DNA from: RBG-16-68-21 sp035286665
GTDB taxonomy: Bacteria > Actinomycetota > Acidimicrobiia > Spongiisociales > UBA11373
Assembly (NCBI GenBank): GCA_035286665.1
Contig: DATECY010000115.1
Coordinates: forward strand, 1-17,151
DNA: 17,151 nt
Direction: 5' to 3'
Under the pieces are notes generated by a model. It worked only from the letters and a program-made list of their open reading frames with translations, made no database searches and was not told the DNA's origin. Numbering within the stretch: position 1 is the first letter of the stretch; every line of letters begins with the position of its first letter. Both the position numbers and the translations under genes were made by a program. Below, in pieces: positions 6,420 to 12,964 of the stretch.

Positions 6420-8225
6420 CTAGGAGCCGAAACCGAGCCGGTCGATGGCGTCGCCGATCGGAACCAGCGAAGCCTCGGTGGCGGCATCGGCACGGGTCAG
6501 TGCCGTCCAGCTGTAGAGCTCGTCCATCACCGCAGCACCCTCTTCGGTGGCGATGAAGGCGGCCATCGCCTGATACAGAGCATCCTTGAGGCTCTGCGGC
6601 AGGTCGCCGCGCACTGCGATCACGTCGTTGGCAATCCGGTCGGAGACGTTGAACACGATGACCTTCTCCCCGACATCCGGGAAGTCGGACCGCACCGAAC
6701 GGCGCGCATCGTCGAACGACAGACCGATCTCGGCATCACCGTTGTAGACCGCGGTCACCGCCAGGTCGTGGCTTCCTCCGAAGAAGAGCGACTCATACTG
6801 GTCGTCGGTGATCCCGGCGTTCTGCAACTGGATCGTCGGGAAGATGAACCCCGACGTCGACGTCTCACCCGGGAAGGCGATCGTCTTGCCGATCACCACA
6901 CTCAGGTCGACTACCTCAGGGCAACGCAGACCCGCCGACACCGCGGCATCCCGTGTCCCGTCGCCGTTCCAACCCACCTGCAGAGCCGGCGTGTCGGTCG
7001 GACCGACCGGAACCACCGCACCGGTCTCGTCGTAGTAGAACGCACCCTCCACCGGGTCCGCCCCACAGATCGACGGATCGTTGGTGTACCACTGGGCGTG
7101 ATAGGTCGCATCACCGAAGCGCACCGACTGCGCCAACAACTCCAAGTTGTCGTAGGTCCGATTCGCCAACACGTAGCCGGCAGGACCAAACGCACCCATG
7201 TCCGCCTGGCCAGTGCCCATCGCCACACCCAAACCGGTGTAGTCCGTGGTCACCAACCCGATGACCTCGATCCCCAGCGCATCCGAAAGCACCTGCGCAA
7301 AGGTGTCGACATCATCCTGCAGCTCACCAACCTCCTGCGACGGCACAAACCCGAACACCAGACTCTCCGGCCAACCGGCACGAGGGTCGTAGATGACCGA
7401 GCCGGCCGGAGCCTCGAACCAGGCGTCGTAGATCGTCTGGTAGGTGCCATCCGCCAGCATGTCGGCGAACGCGGCGTTGATCGCGGCGAGCAGCTCGGTG
7501 CGAGCCGGGTCGACGCCGATGCCGTAGTGCTCGTCCGTGTCGATTGCCTGGACGATCTTGAGACCGGCCCGGTTGGCGACTTCGGAGACCGCCGAGGGCT
7601 CGTCGCTGACCACACCGACGACCTGGCCCGCCTCCACGGCGTTGTAGGCGTCGGCAACGGCGACGAACTCGCGGACCTCGATCCCCTTCGGGGCGAGGTT
7701 GGCCGTGGCCCAGTCGGCACCGGTGGTGCCGGTCTGGACGCCGACCGTGTCCCCCGCGACGAGATCGTCGACGGTCTGAATGGCGGGCGTCAGGGTCGTA
7801 TTGACCGTCAGCGCCTGCTGAGAGTTGTAATAGGTGTCGGTGAAGTTCACCTGCTGGGCTCGCTCAGGGGTGATCGTCGTCGCCGAGGCAACGACGTCGA
7901 ACCGGCCTGTGGCCAGCTGGGTGAAGATCGTGTCGAAGTCGGTATCGACCCATTCGACCGTCAGTCCGAGGCGACTCGCGATCTCATTGATGAGATCGGC
8001 ATCGAATCCAATGACGTTTCCGGTCGTGTCGAAATCCTCGAACGGCGGGTAGGGAACGTCGGATCCGACGGTGAGCACCCCGGGGGTCTGGGTCAGGGCG
8101 GGAGCTTCAGTGGTGGTGGATGATGGTGAGGTGGCCGAGGTGGTTGTGCCCCCGTCGTCATCGCCGCACGCGGCGGCTACGAGGGCAATCACCAAGGCCA
8201 GCCAGAGCAACCTGCGTGCACGCAT
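6420..8225 (-). CDS. Fused solute-binding lipoprotein: amino-acid-type (family 3) domain plus PhnD-type domain
   Basis: This 601-residue exported lipoprotein begins with a signal peptide and lipobox (LVAAAC, C20), then a Thr/Ser-rich linker (21-46). Residues about 48-272 are a family 3 amino-acid-binding domain: LTVGSDVPYPPFE at the start, R122 after TITPE (the carboxylate-binding arginine position in HisJ-like proteins), TGTTG at 165-169, and D208 in VVSDEP (the amino-group aspartate position). Residues about 287-597 are a second complete receptor of the PhnD type: FGFVPSQE at the start, STSG at 456-459 (phosphonate-binding loop) and GGSHDLAV at 483-490. An insert at about 383-438 carries two cysteines (C387, C435). 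AGGAGT lies 8 bases before the ATG. It lies upstream of phnC-phnE-phnE and is the only binding protein here. Single-domain PhnD is the norm; the two-domain design is unusual. Confidence 0.9.
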   Translation of the reverse strand: MRARRLLWLALVIALVAAACGDDDGGTTTSATSPSSTTTEAPALTQTPGVLTVGSDVPYPPFEDFDTTGNVIGFDADLINEIASRLGLTVEWVDTDFDTIFTQLATGRFDVVASATTITPERAQQVNFTDTYYNSQQALTVNTTLTPAIQTVDDLVAGDTVGVQTGTTGADWATANLAPKGIEVREFVAVADAYNAVEAGQVVGVVSDEPSAVSEVANRAGLKIVQAIDTDEHYGIGVDPARTELLAAINAAFADMLADGTYQTIYDAWFEAPAGSVIYDPRAGWPESLVFGFVPSQEVGELQDDVDTFAQVLSDALGIEVIGLVTTDYTGLGVAMGTGQADMGAFGPAGYVLANRTYDNLELLAQSVRFGDATYHAQWYTNDPSICGADPVEGAFYYDETGAVVPVGPTDTPALQVGWNGDGTRDAAVSAGLRCPEVVDLSVVIGKTIAFPGETSTSGFIFPTIQLQNAGITDDQYESLFFGGSHDLAVTAVYNGDAEIGLSFDDARRSVRSDFPDVGEKVIVFNVSDRIANDVIAVRGDLPQSLKDALYQAMAAFIATEEGAAVMDELYSWTALTRADAATEASLVPIGDAIDRLGFGS

Positions 8226-8329
8226 GGTCTATTACTCCTAGGTTGGCGTCGGTGGAAACGGTCTCCCGTGTCCCGAGTTGAGGCTATCACGCGCGACCCC
8301 CGCCAGGACCGGTGAGGCGAACGAGGACG
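8226..8329. promoter_or_regulatory. Divergent intergenic region between the binding-protein gene and the NAD regulator
   Basis: This region of about 100 bases must hold the promoters of both divergent genes. It contains the Shine-Dalgarno of the binding-protein gene (AGGAGT on the minus strand, 8234-8239) and an imperfect palindrome GGAAACGGTCTCC at 8254-8266 that might be an operator. A minus-strand TAGCCT (8281-8286) could be a -10 box, but no convincing -35 was seen for either direction. Confidence 0.35.
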
Positions 8330-9256
8330 ATGAGCGAGCCCTCAGACCAGTCGATTGGCGTACAGGTTGGGCTCACCGCGGTCGTGGTCGCGGTGACCGA
8401 CGAGCGCCCGCGCATCGTCACGATCGGCGCCGAAACCCCAGGCCTTCCCTCGGTGACGCTCGACGTCGCATTGGATCGGACCCTCGAGCGCTCCCTGCGC
8501 AGGGGGGTGGCCGCCAGCACCGGATTGGACCTGGGTTACGTGGAGCAGTTGTACACCCTGGGTGATCTCGGCCGTGGGCCCGATTCGAACTCCCGCCTGG
8601 TCTCGGTGGCATACCTCGCCCTGACTCGCGAGGCGCCGAGCAGCGGCACGTGGCGGGACCTCTACGACTTCCTGCCCTGGGAGGACTTTCGGACTCGCCG
8701 ACCGGCGGTCCTCGACGACGTGATCATCCCGATCCTCGAGGCGTGGGTCGGTGCGGCTCCCGATGGTGAGCAGCCCGCCCGCAGGGAACGGTCCTCGATC
8801 GTCTTCGGGCTCGGCGGCAGCGCGTGGGACGTGGAACGCGCCTTGGAGCGCTATGAGTTGCTCTTCGAGATCGGCTGGGTCTCTGAGGCCGGATCGCTGT
8901 CACCCGATGCCCGCAGCAGAGGCGAGGAAATGGCCTTCGACCACCGCCGGATCGCCGCTCAGGCTCTGGGGAGGCTCCGGGGCAAGCTCGGCTACCGGCC
9001 CGTCGTCTTCGAGTTGCTGCCGGCCCGCTTCACACTCCGCCACCTGCAACGGGTGGTCGAGGCGCTCTGGGGCGGCCGGGTGCACACCCAGAATTTCCGA
9101 CGCCTCGTCGAGCGTGGCGGCCTGGTGGAGGGTACCGGCGCCTTCGACACCACCACCGGAGGCCGCCCCGCAGAGCTCTATCGATTCCGCCGTGAGGTGG
9201 TGCTGGAGCGGCCGGCACCCGGCGTCGGCAACCCAGGGATGAGCACCGCGGGGTGA
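8330..9256 (+). CDS. nadQ: NadQ/NrtR-type transcriptional regulator of NAD synthesis (Nudix-like domain plus winged helix)
   Basis: A 308-residue cytoplasmic regulator. Residues about 10-140 form a Nudix-like fold: LTAVVVAV, then LERSLRRGVAASTGL where a Nudix box should be, then YVEQLYTLGDLGR (70-82) and VSVAYLAL (91-98), typical of NrtR. The REXXEE catalytic residues are missing, so it should bind an NAD-derived ligand rather than hydrolyse it. The middle (LYDFLPWEDFR at 111-121 and WDVERALERYELLFEIGWV at 166-184) resembles, from memory, the NadQ family that controls nadABC in alphaproteobacteria. The C-terminal winged helix has FELLPARFTLRHLQ (227-240), NFRRLVERGGLVE and GRPAELYRFRR. It lies directly upstream of nadABC, which are the likely targets. 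A GTG at 8312 is an alternative start, adding six residues. Nadir/NrtR naming is less sure than the function. Confidence 0.85.
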   Translation: MSEPSDQSIGVQVGLTAVVVAVTDERPRIVTIGAETPGLPSVTLDVALDRTLERSLRRGVAASTGLDLGYVEQLYTLGDLGRGPDSNSRLVSVAYLALTREAPSSGTWRDLYDFLPWEDFRTRRPAVLDDVIIPILEAWVGAAPDGEQPARRERSSIVFGLGGSAWDVERALERYELLFEIGWVSEAGSLSPDARSRGEEMAFDHRRIAAQALGRLRGKLGYRPVVFELLPARFTLRHLQRVVEALWGGRVHTQNFRRLVERGGLVEGTGAFDTTTGGRPAELYRFRREVVLERPAPGVGNPGMSTAG

Positions 9257-9271
9257 GAGCCTCCCCACGCC

Positions 9272-9290
9272 GGCCGGTCGCCCGACGGCC
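9272..9290 (+). terminator. Hairpin after the NAD regulator gene
   Basis: GGCCGGTCG (9272-9280) pairs with CGACGGCC (9283-9290) with one bulged base and a very short loop, 15 bases after the regulator stop. It may end that transcript before the nadA promoter region. There is no U tract. Confidence 0.4.
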
Positions 9291-9368
9291 CCATTCGTGA
9301 CGCATCACACAGTGCGCATTGCTGCGTATCGCTCTCTTCAGGAATACCGCGAACCGCCCCAGCCGTTC

Positions 9369-9374
9369 TAGTAT
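9369..9374 (+). promoter_or_regulatory. Candidate -10 box of the nadABC promoter
   Basis: TAGTAT fits TANNNT and would place the transcription start at about 9381, the first base of the palindrome at 9381-9399. No good -35 is visible at the usual distance. A small palindrome TATCACTGATA (9372-9382) overlaps it. Confidence 0.35.
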
Positions 9375-9380
9375 CACTGA

Positions 9381-9399
9381 TATGCTCACCATGAGCATA
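9381..9399 (+). promoter_or_regulatory. Candidate operator of nadABC
   Basis: TATGCTCACCATGAGCATA is a perfect inverted repeat with 8-base arms around a 3-base centre. Its last base is the first base of the nadA Shine-Dalgarno (AAGGAGG, 9399-9405). Its position downstream of a likely -10 box and after a NadQ/NrtR-type gene makes it the probable binding site of that regulator. The site has not been matched to a known motif here. Confidence 0.65.
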
Positions 9400-9413
9400 A
9401 GGAGGCATCGACG

Positions 9414-10442
9414 GTGACGACGGAACTGATCCCGCTCGATTCGATGACGCGCCAGGACCGCGACGCCCTGGATCGTCGCTACCTGCCGATGTCGCACGTC
9501 GTCCCCGAAGTCGAGTGGGATGCCGTCGCCCCCTATGTGACCGCCATCGAGCACCTCAAGGCGGAGCGCAACGCGGTGGTGATCGCCCACAACTACCAGG
9601 CACCCGAGATCTTTCATGGCGTCGCCGATCTGGTGGGGGACTCCCTGGCGATGGCGTACATGGCGACGGAGACGGACGCCGACGTGGTGGTGGTCGCCGG
9701 GGTCCACTTCATGGCCGAGACCGCCAAGCTCCTCAACCCCGACAAGACGGTGCTCATCCCGGATCTCGAAGCGGGATGTTCGCTGGCCGAGTCGATCACG
9801 GGAGCGGACGTCCGTCTCCTGCGGGAGCGGTACCCCGACACCCCGGTGGTCACCTACGTCAACACCTCTGCCGAGGTCAAGGCCGAGTCCGACATCTGCT
9901 GCACCTCCTCGAACGCCGTCGAGGTGGTCGAGTCGCTCGGAGTGCCCCGGGTGATCTTCCTGCCCGATGAGTACCTGGGCTCCTACGTCGCCGAACACAC
10001 CGACGTCGAAGTCATCCTCTGGCGAGGCCACTGCATGGTGCACGAGCGTTTCACGCCCGATGAGATTCAACGATTCCGGGTGGCGTACGACGGGGACATA
10101 CAGGTGCTCGCTCACCCGGAGTGCCCGCCCGAGGTGTTGGCCGTGGCCGACTTCGTCGGATCGACGTCGGGGATGGTCAAGCGGGTCGCAGATCAACGGC
10201 CGTCGCGGGTGCTCATGGTCACCGAGTGCTCGATGGCCGCCAACGTCTCGGTGAACTTCCCCGACGTCGAGTTCGTCCGACCCTGTCAGTTGTGTCCGTA
10301 CATGGGGACGATCACCCTTCCCAAGATCTACGAGTCGCTGCGCGACATGAAGTACGAGATCACCGTGCCGCCTGAGATGGCGACCCGGGCGCGCCGGGCC
10401 GTTGAGCGAATGCTCGAGGTGGGCCGGGGGAGGGGCGGATGA
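9414..10442 (+). CDS. nadA: Quinolinate synthase (NadA)
   Basis: This 342-residue cytoplasmic 4Fe-4S enzyme condenses iminoaspartate with dihydroxyacetone phosphate to quinolinate, the second step of de novo NAD synthesis. Marks are IAHNYQAPEI (57-66), GDSLAMA, DLEAGCSLAES with C122, YVNTSAEVKAESD then CCTSSNA (162-168), WRGHC with C207, HPEC, and RPCQLCPYM (C291, C294). By analogy with the family, C122, C207 and C294 would hold the cluster. GTG at 9414 is the start: AAGGAGG ends 8 bases upstream. The stop overlaps nadB (ATGA). Regulation by the upstream NadQ/NrtR-type protein is inferred from the palindrome in the leader. Confidence 0.96.
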   Translation: MTTELIPLDSMTRQDRDALDRRYLPMSHVVPEVEWDAVAPYVTAIEHLKAERNAVVIAHNYQAPEIFHGVADLVGDSLAMAYMATETDADVVVVAGVHFMAETAKLLNPDKTVLIPDLEAGCSLAESITGADVRLLRERYPDTPVVTYVNTSAEVKAESDICCTSSNAVEVVESLGVPRVIFLPDEYLGSYVAEHTDVEVILWRGHCMVHERFTPDEIQRFRVAYDGDIQVLAHPECPPEVLAVADFVGSTSGMVKRVADQRPSRVLMVTECSMAANVSVNFPDVEFVRPCQLCPYMGTITLPKIYESLRDMKYEITVPPEMATRARRAVERMLEVGRGRGG

Positions 10443-11950
10443 CCTTCGACGAGGTTCTCGCCGCAGACTGCATCGTCGTCGGAACCGGCGTCGCCGGCCT
10501 GACCACAGCGCTGTCGATGCCCTCGCTCGACGTGATCCTCGTGACCAAGACCGAATTGGGCGGGGGGTCCACGTGGTGGGCGCAGGGCGGTATCGCGGTG
10601 GCGGTGTCTGCCGAGGACTCTCCGGCCCGTCATGCTGCCGACACCATTGCCGTCGGCGGCGGCCTCAACGATCCGCAAGCCGTCGGCGCCCTCGCCGGTC
10701 ATGCCGTCGAGGGCGTGGCCCATCTCCGCCAACGCGGAGCGAGGTTCGACACCGAGCCCGACGGTGATCTCATCCTGGGCCGCGAGGCCGGGCATTCCGT
10801 GCGCCGGATCGTCCATTCCGATGGGGACGCCACCGGGGCGGAAGTGAGCCGGGCGCTGGTGGCCTCGACCAAGGGGGCGTCGCACATCCGGCTGCTGGAG
10901 CGGGTGTTCGTCACCGACCTCGTCGTCGACGGGGGCGTGGTGAAGGGCGTCACCGCCCGCGGCCCCGGCGGTGAGCGCCTTCTCATCCGTTCCGGCTCCG
11001 TCGTTCTCGCCACGGGCGGGCTGGGCCGGGTCTACGTCAACACCACCAACCCCGTCGAGGTGACCGGGGACGGCCTGGCGATCGCCCGCAGGGCAGGCGC
11101 CGCCGTCGCCGACGTCGAATTCGTCCAGTTTCATCCCACCGCACTCGCCTCGGGCAGGGACCCGATGCCACTTCTCACCGAAGCGCTACGCGGGGAGGGC
11201 GCGACGTTGGTCGACGACGAGGGGACGCGGTTCATGCTCGAAGAGCACGCCGATGCCGAGCTGGCGCCTCGCGACATCGTCGCCAGGGCCGTGTGGCGCC
11301 GTCTCATGGCCGGCCGCAAGGTGTTCCTCGATGCCACCGAAGCCGTGGGTGCTCGGTTCCCCGAGCGATTTCCCACCGTCTTCAAGGAGTGCATGGACGA
11401 TGGGATCGACCCTCGCGCCTCTGCGATACCTGCGGAACCGGCGGCGCACTATCACATGGGGGGGATCGCGGTCGATCTCGCCGGACGGTCCTCGCTGCCG
11501 GGCCTGTGGTCCGTGGGTGAGGCAAGCCGTTCCGGGGTGCATGGGGCCAATCGCCTCGCCAGCAACTCGCTGCTCGAGGGCCTGGTCTTCGGGGAGGCGG
11601 TGGCCGCCGACATCGTCGCCCTCGGGTCCGAGGTGCCCGTCTCACTCGAAGCCGCCGACCCTGGTCCGGCGCCGGAGGTCGATCCTCTGGTGATCGCGGA
11701 CCTCCGCCGACTCATGTGGGAGAAGGTCGGTGTGGTTCGTGAGCGCGCCGGCCTCGTCGCCGCCCGTCGCCGCATCGGCGAGATCGCGACTGCGATCGAC
11801 CCGGCGCCTTCCGAGGGGCGCAACATGGTCGAGGCGGCGGGGATGATTGCGACAAGTGCTCTCGCCCGTACCGAATCGCGCGGGGCCCACCACCGCGCCG
11901 ACTTCCCGGACCTCGACCACGCCTGGGACCACAGCCTGGTGTACACGTGA
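10439..11950 (+). CDS. nadB: L-aspartate oxidase (NadB)
   Basis: This 503-residue FAD enzyme oxidises L-aspartate to iminoaspartate, the substrate of NadA. The FAD-binding motif is VVGTGVAG (13-20). Other family marks are WWAQGGIAVAV (46-56), REAGHSVRRIVH (115-126), ATGGLGRVY, FHPTAL with H232, APRDIVARAV (276-285), HYHMGGI with H338, and GLWSVGEASRSGVHGANRLASN (355-376, read as two adjoining motifs). The length is slightly short of the E. coli enzyme (about 540) and ends soon after the C-terminal helical region, which is common. The ATG forms an ATGA overlap with nadA and the TGA overlaps the nadC GTG, so the three enzymes are coupled. Confidence 0.96.
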   Translation: MTFDEVLAADCIVVGTGVAGLTTALSMPSLDVILVTKTELGGGSTWWAQGGIAVAVSAEDSPARHAADTIAVGGGLNDPQAVGALAGHAVEGVAHLRQRGARFDTEPDGDLILGREAGHSVRRIVHSDGDATGAEVSRALVASTKGASHIRLLERVFVTDLVVDGGVVKGVTARGPGGERLLIRSGSVVLATGGLGRVYVNTTNPVEVTGDGLAIARRAGAAVADVEFVQFHPTALASGRDPMPLLTEALRGEGATLVDDEGTRFMLEEHADAELAPRDIVARAVWRRLMAGRKVFLDATEAVGARFPERFPTVFKECMDDGIDPRASAIPAEPAAHYHMGGIAVDLAGRSSLPGLWSVGEASRSGVHGANRLASNSLLEGLVFGEAVAADIVALGSEVPVSLEAADPGPAPEVDPLVIADLRRLMWEKVGVVRERAGLVAARRRIGEIATAIDPAPSEGRNMVEAAGMIATSALARTESRGAHHRADFPDLDHAWDHSLVYT

Positions 11951-12804
11951 GTTTGGAGCCGCCTCCCGAGACCGTGTGGAGGCCGCTGCTCGAACGGGCA
12001 CTCGACGAGGACCTGGCGGACGCAGGCGACATCACCACGGATGCGGTGGTTCCCGATCATGCAACGGCCACCGGCAACATCGTGGCGCGTGAGGCGGGGG
12101 TAGTGGCCGGTCTCGGGATCTCCACCACCACCTTTGGACTTCTCGACGACGCGGTGGTCGTCGACATGACCGTCGGCGATGGCGATCGGGTCTCTGCCGG
12201 CGACACCCTGGCGGTGGTGTCCGGTCCGGCCCGGGCGATCCTGACCGGTGAGCGGGTGACGCTCAACCTGCTCGGGCGAATGTGCGGCATCGCCACTCGC
12301 ACCGCTCAGGTGGTCGCCGCGGTCGCCGGCACCACGGCGGTGATCGCCGCCACCCGCAAGACCACACCGGGGCTGCGAGCGCTCGAGAAGTACGCGGTCC
12401 GCTGTGGTGGCGGCACCACCCATCGGTTCGGTCTCTACGACGCAGTGCTGATCAAGGACAACCACCTCGTGGTCGCCGGTTCGGTCACGGCCGCCGTCGC
12501 CGTGGCGCGCGCCGCGGTCGGCCACCTCACCACCGTTGAGGTGGAGGTGACCGACCTCGACCAACTCGATGAAGCGCTCGCCGCCGGCGCCGACGTGATC
12601 CTGCTGGACAACATGAGTCTCGAAACGATGCGCGCGGCAGTCGAACGAACCGGCGGCCGAGCCGTCCTCGAGGCTTCTGGAGGGATCACCCCGGACACCG
12701 TCGCCGCGGTCGCCGCCACCGGCGTCGACGTGATCTCCCTCGGATGGCTCACCCATAGCGCCCCGGCGCTGGACGTGGCGTTGGATCTTGTCGAAGCGCG
12801 ATGA
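11947..12804 (+). CDS. nadC: Nicotinate-nucleotide pyrophosphorylase (carboxylating), NadC
   Basis: This 285-residue enzyme converts quinolinate and PRPP to nicotinate mononucleotide, CO2 and pyrophosphate, completing the quinolinate branch. Motifs are LNLLGRMCGIAT (107-117), ATRKTTPGLR (135-144), EKYAVRCGGG then HRFGLYDAVLIKDNH (159-173), LLDNM (219-223), LEASGGI (241-247) and the terminal ISLGWLTHS. The GTG at 11947 makes a GTGA overlap with nadB. Length is normal. It is the last gene of nadABC. The spacer after it holds AT-rich heptamer arrays that may fold and help end the transcript. Confidence 0.96.
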   Translation: MSLEPPPETVWRPLLERALDEDLADAGDITTDAVVPDHATATGNIVAREAGVVAGLGISTTTFGLLDDAVVVDMTVGDGDRVSAGDTLAVVSGPARAILTGERVTLNLLGRMCGIATRTAQVVAAVAGTTAVIAATRKTTPGLRALEKYAVRCGGGTTHRFGLYDAVLIKDNHLVVAGSVTAAVAVARAAVGHLTTVEVEVTDLDQLDEALAAGADVILLDNMSLETMRAAVERTGGRAVLEASGGITPDTVAAVAATGVDVISLGWLTHSAPALDVALDLVEAR

Positions 12805-12812
12805 GCGAACCA

Positions 12813-12840
12813 GCAATTCGCAATTCGCAATTGGCAATTC
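12813..12840. repeat. Heptamer tandem array A1 (GCAATTC x4)
   Basis: Four head-to-tail 7-bp units: GCAATTC, GCAATTC, GCAATTG, GCAATTC. It begins 9 bases after the nadC stop and is markedly AT-rich against its surroundings. It is complementary to array A2. Confidence 0.9.
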
Positions 12841-12880
12841 GACCGATCGCGTCGTGGCGTCTCCTGGTGCCGGACTCTGG

Positions 12881-12915
12881 CCAATTGCCAATTGCCAATT
12901 GCTGAGTGCCAATTG
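12881..12915. repeat. Heptamer tandem array A2 (CCAATTG x4 of 5)
   Basis: Five units in 7-bp register: CCAATTG three times, CTGAGTG (degenerate), CCAATTG. The unit is close to the reverse complement of array A1. The 13 bases at 12827-12839 are perfectly complementary to 12890-12902, so the spacer could form a stem with about 50 bases between the arms. Confidence 0.9.
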
Positions 12916-12952
12916 GCCAAGGGTCACCCCGAGCCATGGCATGCACTGCAAG

Positions 12953-12958
12953 TACCAT
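12953..12958 (+). promoter_or_regulatory. Candidate -10 box for a leaderless dnaX transcript
   Basis: TACCAT lies 6 bases before the dnaX GTG at 12965, and no Shine-Dalgarno precedes that GTG. If it is the -10 element, transcription would start at or next to the start codon. No -35 consensus is visible. Confidence 0.4.
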
Positions 12959-12964
12959 CCTCCC

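Noticed and set aside
6306..8123. Long open frame of 605 codons on the plus strand opposite the binding-protein gene
   Set aside because: It is antisense to a clearly homologous two-domain receptor, is rich in Arg, His and Asp as expected of a GC-rich shadow, and shows no domain.
12788..12964. In-frame extension of dnaX upstream to 12788
   Set aside because: It overlaps nadC, runs through heptamer repeats whose period of 7 is not coding-like, and precedes the family-typical start EYQALYRRYRP. GTG at 12965 fits better.
12805..12964. Signal recognition particle RNA before dnaX, as in some bacteria
   Set aside because: The spacer is mostly CAATTG-type repeats, and no SRP Alu- or S-domain-like sequence or long GC-paired helix was found.
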